A stretch of DNA of 64,000 nucleotides from Actinocatenispora sp963815125 (lineage in GTDB: Bacteria > Actinomycetota > Actinomycetes > Mycobacteriales > Micromonosporaceae), in the NCBI GenBank assembly GCA_963815125.1, contig CAWFFM010000002.1:186001-250000 (forward strand). Direction: 5' to 3'. The position numbers were made by a program, and so were the translations under genes. Below the pieces are notes generated by a model. That model did no database searches, was not told where the DNA came from, and saw only the letters and a list, made by a program, of their open reading frames with translations. Of the stretch, positions 32,622-41,335 are shown piece by piece (the stretch's first letter is position 1; each line of letters starts with the position of its first letter).

Positions 32622-33467
32622 CTACGGGGTGGCGATAGCCAGCAGAGCCCAGGGTGCCCGGTCGAGCGGCCGTCGTCGAAAGCTGGGTAGTGCTCCGTCG
32701 AAGAACTGATATCCCCACGGTCGGAGCAGGTCGGCGACCTTGGCGGCATTGCGTTCTGCCACCTCGCAGACCAGGCGTGGGCGGCTCTCCAGCACTGATC
32801 GGCCACCCTGCAGAACAAGTGCCTCCGCAGACTCCACATCGATCTTCAGCACATCGGGGCGCGGGAAGTGTGTGATCAGCCAATCAAGTGTCACCGTCGG
32901 TACGAGTTGGGTGCTGCGCGTTCCGCCCGTCTGCGATGAGCCATACCCATCGAGATGATTGGCGGACCGGCAACGGTCCGCGATATGGAACCGGCCCATT
33001 CCTATACGATCGCTGACCGCCACCGGTGCGACGTCCACGGGGGCGAGATGCCGGTTCATCCTTGCGGAACGACGGAGCAGCTCGACCAGCCAGCAGTCGG
33101 GTTCGACGGCCAGTACGCGTCCGGTCGGCCCGGCAAGAGCGGCTGCCGCGAAACTGAACAGTCCGACATTGGCCCCGACATCCCACACCGTGCAGCCGGG
33201 GTGGACGAGTTCGGCCACCATACGCAGCAACGGAGGATCCACAAGGGACAGACGTGGGCGGAGGTAGCGGAGACCGCCCTCGGAGGACACCCAGATCCGG
33301 GCCTGTCGGAACGGTCCAGGTAGCCGACGGCGGAACACGAACCGATGAGTCACGCGCTCCGACATGCTGCGCCAGCGTGGTGGCGGCGCGACCGTCGTGG
33401 TGCCCTGGGGTGGTGGGAGCTCGCTGGAGGTACCGGTTGCCGGCGAGCTCACCTGTGGACTGGTCAT
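32622..33467 (-). CDS. FkbM family methyltransferase
   Basis: 281-residue O-methyltransferase of the FkbM type. The cofactor segment is TVWDVGANVGLFSFAAAALA, then VLAVEPDCWLVELLRRS, and the catalytic/metal-like region is DVLKIDVESAEALVLQGG. Family members methylate sugar hydroxyls of polysaccharides and glycolipids. It follows another methyltransferase with an ATGA overlap, so the pair is co-translated. The N-terminal ~60 residues (Thr/Pro-rich, then RRRLPGPFRQARI) are less conserved. Confidence 0.87.
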   Translation of the reverse strand: MTSPQVSSPATGTSSELPPPQGTTTVAPPPRWRSMSERVTHRFVFRRRLPGPFRQARIWVSSEGGLRYLRPRLSLVDPPLLRMVAELVHPGCTVWDVGANVGLFSFAAAALAGPTGRVLAVEPDCWLVELLRRSARMNRHLAPVDVAPVAVSDRIGMGRFHIADRCRSANHLDGYGSSQTGGTRSTQLVPTVTLDWLITHFPRPDVLKIDVESAEALVLQGGRSVLESRPRLVCEVAERNAAKVADLLRPWGYQFFDGALPSFRRRPLDRAPWALLAIATP

Positions 33468-34207
33468 GTCACGACCTCAGCGCGATTCCGGGCGGAATCG
33501 GGGTGATGCTGGTAGATGAGGAACTCGGCGAAGGAGGAAGATCCTCCGAGCCGTTGCGGACCATCGACCTGGCTGCGCAGGGTCCAGTGCGGGAACCGTG
33601 CGGCGACGTCACGTCGGACCGGTCGGTGCCGTACGTGTGCGGTCGGATGTTCCGGTACCGACAAGCGCTCGGAGTCGCTGGTGTAGAGGATCACGAACCG
33701 CCGAGATGCACCGAACAGGTCCTGCAGATGTCGTGCATAGATGCCGTCCTCGACGAGGTGGTAGACCACGTCGAGGGACAGGGTCAACTGGGCGGACAGG
33801 AACCCGGCCGGGTCGGCGAAGCAGGCAGGGTCATAGCGCAGGAAGCTCTTCGTCCGGTCGTCGGAGAAACGCTGTGCGGTCCGTTGCAGCGTCGAAGGGG
33901 ACACATCCATGCCCAGATAGCGCGGATAGCGGCCGAGTGCGAGCTGTTCGCCGTCTCCGCAGCCAAATTCGATCACCGAGTCGATCTCTTCGGTGGCGAC
34001 GAAGTCGTTGAGCACCGATGCCTTGAACGCTGCGAGTCCTCCCTGTGACCCCTCACCCGAATTTCCACCCCGCGCATAGCGGCGTTCCCAGTACACCTGG
34101 GAACCGGGGAAGGTGCGGCGTCGGGCAAGCTCGGCTGCGCCCACGACCGTGGCACCGACCAACGGCACCCGACGGACCGCGCGCCCCACGCTCCGCCTAA
34201 CCGACAT
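33464..34207 (-). CDS. SAM-dependent methyltransferase of the polysaccharide locus
   Basis: 247-residue methyltransferase. The leader SVGRAVRRVPLVGATVVGAA may be membrane-associated. Then come YWERRYARGGNSGEGSQGGL, motif I VIEFGCGDGEQLAL, motif II YLGMDVSPSTLQR, and LSLDVVYHLVEDGIYARHLQ. The YWExRYxxGGNSGxGS block is typical of methyltransferases in cell-surface glycan clusters. The start is ATG 34207, which overlaps the upstream glycosyltransferase by 11 bp; the stop overlaps the FkbM gene. It is likely to modify the same polymer. Confidence 0.85.
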   Translation of the reverse strand: MSVRRSVGRAVRRVPLVGATVVGAAELARRRTFPGSQVYWERRYARGGNSGEGSQGGLAAFKASVLNDFVATEEIDSVIEFGCGDGEQLALGRYPRYLGMDVSPSTLQRTAQRFSDDRTKSFLRYDPACFADPAGFLSAQLTLSLDVVYHLVEDGIYARHLQDLFGASRRFVILYTSDSERLSVPEHPTAHVRHRPVRRDVAARFPHWTLRSQVDGPQRLGGSSSFAEFLIYQHHPDSARNRAEVVT

Positions 34208-35285
34208 CCGTGCCCCCGTGCCAGCTCTGGTGCCCGCCGAGCAGTACCTGTACCGCTCGACGACTGTAGCCGGCGGGATCGAACCGGGCGCGTGACCAGA
34301 TCGCCGCAGCGCTGGCCATCTCGGTACGGCGCGGTCCGTCCTCCAGCAACGAATCCAGTGCCGCGGCCAGCGCCGGCGCGCTCTCATCGATGGGGGCCAC
34401 ACCGGTGATACCGGGCTGGAAGGCGTCGCCGCTGCCACCGAAGGCCGGTGCGATGACCGGAGTTCCCGCCAGTTGCGCCTCCAGCAGCACCAGTCCGAAA
34501 CCCTCACCGCAATGGTTCCCGCCGCGCCGGGTGCGGGTACCGAGAATGAACACGTCGGCGCCGGCCAACTGTTCAGCCATGGCCTCGTCGCTGAGATCAG
34601 GAGCGATCCGGCACCACGGGTAACAGGAGACCGTATCGAGCAGTTGCTTCGGGGCCGGTCCGTGACCGCACACGGTGAGGCGGACTCCTCGGCCGACCGA
34701 CCTGCCTACCGCATGCAGGACCGCATGCAGGCCCTTCTCCCGCCACTGGGACAGCCGGAAGGCGGTCACCACGTTCAACAGCCCGTCGGTACGAATCCGT
34801 CGGTCAGCGGCGCTGACGAGGGTTCGGTACCACTCTGCGGACACCCCGGGTGGCAGGACGTTCGCCGGGCAGGTACGGGCCAGTACGCCGGCACTGAAAT
34901 TGCTCACGGCCACGGCGCGGACATCGGGTCGGACCAGATTCCGCCGGCCCCGTACCCGGCGGGTCGACCACAGTTCCGAGCCGTGCACGATCACACTCGC
35001 GCCACCGAAGTACGGCAACCGGGACACCGAACGGACCACCGGCAGCAGATTGCGGTGCGCGACCACCAGCCGGACAGGTTGTTCGCTGGCCCGTACCGCC
35101 TGCCTGACCCGGTACATGTACCGCAGCTTGGTACCGGTGTTGTGTGACTGGTCCGGCTCGCGCAGATCGAGTCGCTGACAGGTGACCTGCTGCTGAGTGA
35201 ACGCCGACTCGATGGTCGACACATAGCGTTCGATGCCGCCGCCGAGACCCCGTGACGGGGCCAGAAGTAGTACTGACTCGGTCAT
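34197..35285 (-). CDS. GT4 glycosyltransferase
   Basis: 362-residue GT-B retaining enzyme. The N-terminus LLLAPSRGLGGGIERYVSTI is the acceptor-side loop. VIVHGSELWS and VSNFSAGVL follow, and the donor-binding core includes LTVCGHGPAPKQL and the E-x7-E-type stretch GEGFGLVLLEAQLAGTPVIA. It would add one sugar of the repeat unit at the cytoplasmic membrane face. It starts at ATG 35285, overlapping the polymerase stop (ATGA); the downstream methyltransferase also overlaps. Donor and linkage are unknown. Confidence 0.88.
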   Translation of the reverse strand: MTESVLLLAPSRGLGGGIERYVSTIESAFTQQQVTCQRLDLREPDQSHNTGTKLRYMYRVRQAVRASEQPVRLVVAHRNLLPVVRSVSRLPYFGGASVIVHGSELWSTRRVRGRRNLVRPDVRAVAVSNFSAGVLARTCPANVLPPGVSAEWYRTLVSAADRRIRTDGLLNVVTAFRLSQWREKGLHAVLHAVGRSVGRGVRLTVCGHGPAPKQLLDTVSCYPWCRIAPDLSDEAMAEQLAGADVFILGTRTRRGGNHCGEGFGLVLLEAQLAGTPVIAPAFGGSGDAFQPGITGVAPIDESAPALAAALDSLLEDGPRRTEMASAAAIWSRARFDPAGYSRRAVQVLLGGHQSWHGGTDVG

Positions 35286-36793
35286 GAACCCACCGTCCTG
35301 GTCATAGTTCTGCCGCGGCACATCAGGTGTGCCCCGACGGCCGCGGTCACGATGCCGCTGGGCAGGCTGGCGATCATGCCGTACACGTCCAGCTCGGACT
35401 TGACGAGTACGGGCAGGAACACCAGCACGAAGCAGACCGCCCGGGGATCGGACTCCGGTCGGAAGAGCGTGTCGAAGAGCCGAACTGCTCCACCCAACAG
35501 CACCATGCCGCAGATCATCACCGGCCATCCGCCGTGCCGGTACAGATCGCCCATCGGAGTGATGCCGGTGGAGGTGTGCACGGAGCTCGGCAGCCCGTAG
35601 TAGTGCTGGCTGAACTGGTAGCCGTTGTCCAGAAGCGGTTTGCCGGGCCAGAGCGCGCGGGGCACGACACCGATGAACGGCGCCGTCGCGTAGTCGGCAG
35701 GGCTTTCGTACGGGATGCTGGACGGCGTCAGCTGGGTGATGATGGCAACGCTGTCGACTTCCCGGATCCGGTAGAGCAGGGCGGTTGCTGACCCGACGAC
35801 GGCGTCGCCGGGTGAGGTGGCGTGCACCGTCCCGGACAGTACGGCCGGGGCGGCTGCGACCGCGGACGAAGGCGAGAGGGTGCCCTGGTCCCGGCGGACG
35901 ACTTCGCGGTAGGTGGTGTTGAATGGGACGACGATCAGGAGCAGCACCACAGCCCCGAGGAACAGGATCCGGAGCGGGAGCCGGCCGCGCACCGCGCCAT
36001 AGGGGATCAGGACGGCGAGCAGGGAGACGATGAACGACTCCTTACCGCCGGCCAGAGCACCCATCACCGCTTCGACTCCGACCAGCGTCCACAGCGTCAC
36101 CCGGCTGCCCCGGGTCGTGGTACTGAATGCCCGATAGGCGGCGAGCGCGATGCCGAACACTGCCATGTTCGAGGCAGCCGAAAGGAGCTGGCTGTATGCG
36201 GCCGGGTGAGTGCCAGCGGTGTCGGGATCACCGACGTAGCCGAAGTGTCCAGATAGCGCCACCGAGCTCAGCCGGGCCACTGTCCCGATCGTGTACAGGA
36301 CCCATGGCATGCCGCCGCCACGGAGCGCCGGCGTTGAGCCGCGTAGCAGCAGGCTGAGCCAGGCCGTTGCCCCATGACGCAACCACCGTGGCACACCCAG
36401 TGTGTATCCGACGATCCAAGCCAACACCGCGAGCGCGACCAGGTCGAGTGCATGGACGACACTGGTCAGCATGATTCGGTTCGCTGAACCGTGCTGCGCC
36501 CCCAACCAGGTGAGGGAGGCAAAGCCGAATGCCGTCGCTCCCCAGAGCAGGAACCAGGGGCCGGCGCGCCAGCGTCGTACGCCGCCGACCGCCTCGGGTA
36601 CCGAGATGACGAGTTGAAGTCCGGCGAAGGCGATCAGCACGATCGAAAGGGCGCTGAGCACCAGCTTGGAACGGTCATCCAGTGGACGAAATCCCTGGAG
36701 CAGCAGGGGAAGTGCCGCGGTCGATCCGATGAGCAGGGTTACGCTGACTCGCGCGGAGAGCCAGCCGCCGACCCTGTCAGTAGCCGGAATCAT
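35282..36793 (-). CDS. Wzy-like polysaccharide polymerase
   Basis: 503-residue integral membrane protein with about twelve hydrophobic segments (for example LLIGSTAALPLLLQGF, FLLWGATAFGFASLTWLG, LDLVALAVLAWIVGYTLGV, ILFLGAVVLLLIVVPF). A large loop between late helices contains YESPADYATAPFIGVVPRAL and HYYGLPSSVHTSTGI. This topology and the position between flippase and glycosyltransferases indicate the O-antigen/capsule polymerase that joins repeat units outside the membrane. Wzy sequences are poorly conserved, so the call rests on context. GGAG lies 8 nt before ATG 36793. Confidence 0.75.
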   Translation of the reverse strand: MIPATDRVGGWLSARVSVTLLIGSTAALPLLLQGFRPLDDRSKLVLSALSIVLIAFAGLQLVISVPEAVGGVRRWRAGPWFLLWGATAFGFASLTWLGAQHGSANRIMLTSVVHALDLVALAVLAWIVGYTLGVPRWLRHGATAWLSLLLRGSTPALRGGGMPWVLYTIGTVARLSSVALSGHFGYVGDPDTAGTHPAAYSQLLSAASNMAVFGIALAAYRAFSTTTRGSRVTLWTLVGVEAVMGALAGGKESFIVSLLAVLIPYGAVRGRLPLRILFLGAVVLLLIVVPFNTTYREVVRRDQGTLSPSSAVAAAPAVLSGTVHATSPGDAVVGSATALLYRIREVDSVAIITQLTPSSIPYESPADYATAPFIGVVPRALWPGKPLLDNGYQFSQHYYGLPSSVHTSTGITPMGDLYRHGGWPVMICGMVLLGGAVRLFDTLFRPESDPRAVCFVLVFLPVLVKSELDVYGMIASLPSGIVTAAVGAHLMCRGRTMTRTVGS

Positions 36794-36910
36794 GCTGACA
36801 ACTCCGGACGCTCAGGTGCTGAATTGTCACCGGGTCCTCGCCGCGTACGCCGATGTAGTTCGGGCTCGGACGGTTACCCGAACCTGCCGTGGTGTGGTGG
36901 ACACAGAACG

Positions 36911-36916
36911 TAGACT
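36911..36916 (+). promoter_or_regulatory. -10 element of leaderless fkbM-type gene
   Basis: TAGACT lies 6 nt before ATG 36923, with no ribosome binding site. Upstream, TTCGGG and CCCGAA form a 6-bp inverted repeat with a 12-nt spacer (about 36859-36882). Confidence 0.5.
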
Positions 36917-36922
36917 ACGACG

Positions 36923-37810
36923 ATGTCCAGTGTGTACATGGGGGAACTGAAACTAAAGGTCCGCTCGGCGCGGGCGGATGCTCTCCGTGTGGGCGCCGAC
37001 GTCTTCGGCATCCTCCGGTACGCGTGCCGGGACAGCGCAATTCCGTGGTTTACCCAGGCGGCGCTCCACGCACCCGAGATCCTGCGGACGCGTTCGCTGC
37101 GGTCGGCCGATGCGGCCTGGCTAGGATCCGGCGCACGGTTCCACACACCCAAAGGCCACTCTGTACTACTGCCCGGTGATCTCACTCCGGGTGCTCGCGA
37201 GATGTACGCCCGTAATGTGTATCTACGCACCGGTATCAGGATTCCCGTAGGCGGATGGGTGGTCGATCTGGGTGCGAACACCGGACTGTTCACCGTTCTG
37301 GCTGCCATCGAGGGTGCAACTGTGGTGGCGGTCGAGGCACAGGAGGGATTCGCTCCCGAGATCCGTCGACTGCTCCGGATCAACGGGATAGCGGAGGATC
37401 AGGTGATGGTGGAGACCGCACTGATTTCTTCGGTCCATGGGCATCTTCCGCAACGAGGGGTCGTAGCAGACGACATCCGGTGGCGGACCGCATCGCACGC
37501 TGGAATGGACCGTCCGGAACGACTGTCGGTGCCGGAACTGATGGCGCGCTACCGGATCGAACGGATCGGCCTGCTCAAGATGGACATCGAGGGGAGCGAA
37601 TTCTCCGTGTTACACGAGTCCGACGAGACGAGCTGGTTGTCCCGGGTAGATCAGCTGAGCATGGAGGTACATCCGGAACACGGTGACGTTGCCCACCTGC
37701 GCCGCCTGTTACTGCGGAGCGGATTCCACGTTCTGCTCACCGACGATGACGGCCTGACACCGACTGTGACACGCCCGACGGCGTACCTGTATGCCTGCCG
37801 CGTGGCCTGA
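36923..37810 (+). CDS. FkbM family methyltransferase (second)
   Basis: 295-residue FkbM-type methyltransferase. Motifs are GWVVDLGANTGLFTVLAAIE, VVAVEAQEGFAPEIRRLLRI and IGLLKMDIEGSEFSVLHESD. It is the only rightward gene between the leftward flippase and polymerase genes and has its own leaderless promoter, so it may be a late addition to the locus. The last 74 bp lie opposite the 3' end of the flippase gene. It differs clearly from the FkbM protein at 32622, so the two probably methylate different positions. Confidence 0.87.
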   Translation: MSSVYMGELKLKVRSARADALRVGADVFGILRYACRDSAIPWFTQAALHAPEILRTRSLRSADAAWLGSGARFHTPKGHSVLLPGDLTPGAREMYARNVYLRTGIRIPVGGWVVDLGANTGLFTVLAAIEGATVVAVEAQEGFAPEIRRLLRINGIAEDQVMVETALISSVHGHLPQRGVVADDIRWRTASHAGMDRPERLSVPELMARYRIERIGLLKMDIEGSEFSVLHESDETSWLSRVDQLSMEVHPEHGDVAHLRRLLLRSGFHVLLTDDDGLTPTVTRPTAYLYACRVA

Positions 37811-39035
37811 CCAGAAAGCGAAGCATCAGAACGAGGGACACACCGCGAGCGATACTGACCGTGACAGCTGCACCGAGGGAACCCCAGAGTGGAACCAATG
37901 CCGTAAGCATCAGCACCGTGACGACGGCCCCGACCACCTGTGCCCGCGCCACGGCATACGGCTTGCCGTACCCACGGAGCAGATCGCCGCAGACCTGTCC
38001 GCAGGCCAGGAACAGACCCGCCGGTGTCAGCAACATCACCAGGATCACAGCGTCGCTGTACCCTGCCCCGAATACGAGGGGGATCACCCAGGGTGCCAGC
38101 AGCGCCAAGGGAAGTAGCAGTGCAACACCGGTCACCATGGTGAACAGCAACGCCCACCGCTGTACCTGTGCCTCACCGACGTCCGAGAGAGTCCGGGAGG
38201 CCAACCGGGGGAGCGCTACGTAACCCACTGCCGCCACGACTGGGACGGCCAGCCCCGTCACGGAGGCCGCCACCGCGTAGTGGCCGAGCACGGCGGGCGC
38301 TGCGGCCAACGACAGTACGAGCTGGTCGAGCCGCTGGGTCACAGCGGTCGGCACGGTCGAGGCCACCTGGCCGAAGCCGTACCGGCTGAGCCGCCGTCGT
38401 AGATACGGGTCGAACCGTCCGCCGGTGAGATGGTGCCGTCGGCAGAAGAGATAGGCGAATAGGGCCTGAGCCACCATCGCCCCAGCGGAACCGGCGAGTA
38501 CTGTCATCAGCCCGAGGTGTCTGGTCAGCAGTAACGTCCCGATGGCCATTACGTACCCGACCGGCTGCACCAGGCGGACCAGGTTCCAGTGTGGAGTATG
38601 TACCGCCTGTAGGCTGAAGGTGTAGCTCGCACCCACGAACCAGACCATGCTGGTAGCGAAGATCAGCCGGTAGCCCCATGCGAGTCCGGGAGTTCCCGCA
38701 GCGAGCAACGGCGTGATGAGCATGCCAGCGACAAGCGCGCCGAATCCGGTCAGCACCATCAGGTTCCGCGACGACGCCAGGTAGTCAGGTGCCCGGTCCG
38801 GGTCGTGGGCCACGAAGTATGTTGTCGCCGCGGTCTGACCGAGTTCGCCGATGAGCAGAGCGAAGCCGAACCAGACGAAGATCGCGGCGTATTCGCCACG
38901 TATGGTCGGCCCCAGTGCACGCGCCACGATGATGCCCGCCACACCTGCAGCGGCGACCCCGATGATGTTGCAGGCGGAGGTGGTGAGGACGCTGCGGGCC
39001 AGCATCCGTACGCCGACATCGGTGGAACCGTTCAC
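37737..39035 (-). CDS. Wzx-like polysaccharide flippase (MOP superfamily)
   Basis: 432-residue multi-helix transporter with about twelve segments, opening SACNIIGVAAAGVAGIIVAR and LGPTIRGEYAAIFVWFGFAL. The LGPxxRGEYAA-like motif is the start of PST/oligosaccharide flippases. It would move the lipid-linked repeat unit across the membrane to the polymerase. It starts at GTG 39035, overlapping the stop of a 58-codon ORF (GTGA), so its translation is coupled to that ORF. The C-terminal 74 bp overlap the converging FkbM gene. Confidence 0.85.
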   Translation of the reverse strand: MNGSTDVGVRMLARSVLTTSACNIIGVAAAGVAGIIVARALGPTIRGEYAAIFVWFGFALLIGELGQTAATTYFVAHDPDRAPDYLASSRNLMVLTGFGALVAGMLITPLLAAGTPGLAWGYRLIFATSMVWFVGASYTFSLQAVHTPHWNLVRLVQPVGYVMAIGTLLLTRHLGLMTVLAGSAGAMVAQALFAYLFCRRHHLTGGRFDPYLRRRLSRYGFGQVASTVPTAVTQRLDQLVLSLAAAPAVLGHYAVAASVTGLAVPVVAAVGYVALPRLASRTLSDVGEAQVQRWALLFTMVTGVALLLPLALLAPWVIPLVFGAGYSDAVILVMLLTPAGLFLACGQVCGDLLRGYGKPYAVARAQVVGAVVTVLMLTALVPLWGSLGAAVTVSIARGVSLVLMLRFLVRPRGRHTGTPSGVSQSVSGRHRR

Positions 39036-39208
39036 ATGCGGACCCCGCGACGGGCGACGAAGGTGGGGTTCCGGGTGGTGATGTGGCCGCGAAGCTGATG
39101 CGTCTCCGCTTCCGTGGTCAGGTGCAGCAGGCAGGGTCGGCCAGTGTCGCTGGAGCCGGCGTGTGTCGAGGCGTAGGACTCGTACAGGCGTTCACGTAGG
39201 GAGTCCAT
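39032..39208 (-). pseudogene. Truncated methyltransferase ORF coupled to the flippase gene
   Basis: 58-codon frame with an excellent ribosome binding site (GGAGGAG, 4 nt before ATG 39208). The first residues, MDSLRERLYESYASTHAG, match the typical N-terminus of class I methyltransferases from surface-glycan clusters. The remaining ~35 residues have no cofactor motif, and the frame ends at TGA 39032, overlapping the flippase start. It looks like a deletion relic whose start signal was kept because it drives translation of the flippase. It also overlaps the upstream glycosyltransferase by 17 bp. Confidence 0.55.
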
Positions 39209-40196
39209 GCCGCTCCTCCGCACTGGATGCCGGCACCTGGCTGGGCAGTTCGAACAGCCAGCGGAAGTAGGCGTCCCGGTCGAACGGCTGGCCGTCCGGG
39301 ACGACGGGCTGATCCAGCGCCTCGAGCGCGGCAACGACACTGTCCAGATCTGCCGGGTCGTAGGGGCGCAGCGCCGGACCGGCCACCTCGCGGGCCAGTG
39401 CGGTGTCCGGAGCCAGCACGGGAAGCCCGTACACCCTGGCCTCGGCCAGCGGATAGCCGAACGACTCCAGCGCGCAGGGGAAGAAGACGGCCGTCGCGGA
39501 ACGCCAGAACTCCACCAGTACCCGGTGCGGCAGCCGGCCCAGGGTGATGAGACTGGGATGACCGACCAGATCGGTGGGCAGATCGGCGGCGTCCGCGGTG
39601 ATCCGTACCTCGATCGCGGAGCCGGCACGGTCGATGCCGGCTAGCAGGATCCGCAACTGGGCGACGATGTTCTTGAACGGCGAGGGCAGGACCGGAGCCA
39701 GGATGAACGGCCGCTCGGCCGGACGCCGGGAACCGACCGGCATCACCGGATGAGGTCGGACCACGATCCGGTCCCGTACCGTCGGCAGATGCCAGCAGAC
39801 CCGTTCGGCCATCGCGGCACTCGGCACGATCAGCGTCTCGGCCCTCCTCGCCAGCCCGTGTACCACGGGAATCTGGGCGCGCAGCGACCTCGACATCCGC
39901 TGCAGAAGACGGTTCTCCGGCGGGTAGACGAAATGCAACGGGTTACGCAGCAGGACCCGGCGGTGCGCGCCGGCCCGTACGAAGGACACGTTGTTGGCGG
40001 CCACCGCCAGCTCGGCGTGCCGGGCGCTGCGTTCCCGACGGGCCAGCCAGCCTGCGGTGAGCGGTCGTCGGCGGCCTATCACGGTGACCGGGGGATGCTG
40101 CGCAGCAACGAAGGCGTCCAGCTCCTCACCCCAGCGCGCTGCTCCGCCGACGATACTTCCCGCGGTGTCGACGATCACGGACTCGGTCGCTGTCAT
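39192..40196 (-). CDS. GT4-like glycosyltransferase
   Basis: 334-residue GT-B protein. The N-terminal part has VDTAGSIVGGAARWGEELDA; the middle has NPLHFVYPP and TLIVPSAAMAERVCWHLP. The C-terminal donor domain includes LITLGRLPHRVLVEFWRSAT and the segment PCALESFGYPLAEARVYGLP, carrying the retaining-GT Glu pair. The start is ATG 40196, overlapping the CapG-like gene stop by ATGA. It sits directly after the UDP-FucNAc genes and could use that donor or another; this is not resolvable. Confidence 0.87.
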   Translation of the reverse strand: MTATESVIVDTAGSIVGGAARWGEELDAFVAAQHPPVTVIGRRRPLTAGWLARRERSARHAELAVAANNVSFVRAGAHRRVLLRNPLHFVYPPENRLLQRMSRSLRAQIPVVHGLARRAETLIVPSAAMAERVCWHLPTVRDRIVVRPHPVMPVGSRRPAERPFILAPVLPSPFKNIVAQLRILLAGIDRAGSAIEVRITADAADLPTDLVGHPSLITLGRLPHRVLVEFWRSATAVFFPCALESFGYPLAEARVYGLPVLAPDTALAREVAGPALRPYDPADLDSVVAALEALDQPVVPDGQPFDRDAYFRWLFELPSQVPASSAEERHGLPT

Positions 40197-41335
40197 CGTT
40201 GCGTTTCCTTCCCGGCTCGGCGGACGCCCGCCCACTCATGGTGGCGGCGGACGGTGGAGAGGATGAAGTTGGTGACCCGACGGGAGGTGTCGGTGATCTG
40301 ATACTCGGGGGCGCAGGGCACGCCGTCGAGCGCGACCTGGTCCAGGGTTACCGCGACCGCCTCCAGTACCCCGTCCGGATCCAGACCGGTCATGATGATG
40401 GAGCCAGAGTCCAGCGATTCGGGTCGTTCGATCGAATCGCGTAAGGTCACGGCCGGGAATCCGCAGATCGCCGACTCCTCGCTCAGGGTGCCGCTGTCCG
40501 ACAGCACACAGCGGGCCGAGCTCTGCAGCCGTACATAGTCCAGGAAGCCGAACGGTTCGTGGAACACCACGCCGTCGATGTGGTACTCCGCAGCCAGTTC
40601 ATGCAGCCGTCGCCGAGTACGCGGGTGCGTGGACACCAGTACCGGCAGGCCCCAGCGCCCCCGTACGGCGCGCACACAGTCGAGCAGTCTGCCCAGCCGT
40701 ACCGGATCGTCCACGGTCTCCTCCCGATGCGCGCTCACCAGGAAGTAGCCGTGCGTCTCTACCCCGGTCCGGGTGAGCACAGTGGAGCGGTTGATGGCCT
40801 CCCGATGGTGGTCGAGCACCTCACGCATGGGTGAGCCGGTGAGCAGGATCCGGCGTGGATGCAGCCCCTCCGCCAGCAGGTTGCGCCGGGCGTGCTCGGT
40901 GTAGACAAGGTTGAAGTCGGAGATGTGATCGACCAGCCGGCGGTTGGTCTCCTCTGGAACATTGAGGTCGAAGCAGCGGTTGCCCGCCTCCATGTGGTAG
41001 ACCGGAATCTTCATCCGTCGGGCCATCAGCGCCGCCAGACAGCTGTTCGTGTCGCCCAGTACCAGCACCGCGTCGGGCTGTTCGGCGGTGAGTACCTGCT
41101 CGGTACAGACGAGGATGTCGGCGAGCGCGTGGCCCAGCGTCGAGGTGTCGATCTGCCGCCGATGATCGGGATCGGCCAGTTCCAGATCGGTGAAGACGTC
41201 GTCGCGCAGGCTGTGGTGCCAGTTCTGTCCGGTGTGGACGAGGACATGATCGACCGTGTCGCCGAGCCGGTCGATCACCCGGGACAGCCGGATCAGTTCC
41301 GGACGGGTACCGACGACTGTCAACACCTTCGTCAT
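40193..41335 (-). CDS. capG: UDP-GlcNAc 2-epimerase family enzyme, CapG-like (UDP-FucNAc formation)
   Basis: 380-residue non-hydrolysing 2-epimerase of the WecB family. It opens VLTVVGTRPELIRLSRVIDR, with HTGQNWHHSLRDDVF, VLGDTNSCLAALMARRMKIP, and the Glu-containing HMEAGNRCFDLNVPEETNRR. In the cap5/8 and fnl pathways this enzyme makes the last step, converting UDP-N-acetyl-L-talosamine (6-deoxy form) to UDP-N-acetyl-L-fucosamine. Family resemblance alone could also mean WecB/MnaA. The tight coupling with capE- and capF-like genes decides for CapG. Confidence 0.83.
   Translation of the reverse strand: MTKVLTVVGTRPELIRLSRVIDRLGDTVDHVLVHTGQNWHHSLRDDVFTDLELADPDHRRQIDTSTLGHALADILVCTEQVLTAEQPDAVLVLGDTNSCLAALMARRMKIPVYHMEAGNRCFDLNVPEETNRRLVDHISDFNLVYTEHARRNLLAEGLHPRRILLTGSPMREVLDHHREAINRSTVLTRTGVETHGYFLVSAHREETVDDPVRLGRLLDCVRAVRGRWGLPVLVSTHPRTRRRLHELAAEYHIDGVVFHEPFGFLDYVRLQSSARCVLSDSGTLSEESAICGFPAVTLRDSIERPESLDSGSIIMTGLDPDGVLEAVAVTLDQVALDGVPCAPEYQITDTSRRVTNFILSTVRRHHEWAGVRRAGKETQR

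Noticed and set aside
40193..41335. Calling the 2-epimerase WecB/MnaA for ManNAc supply
   Set aside because: The sequence alone allows it, but the coupled capE and capF genes make the FucNAc-pathway role (CapG) more likely.
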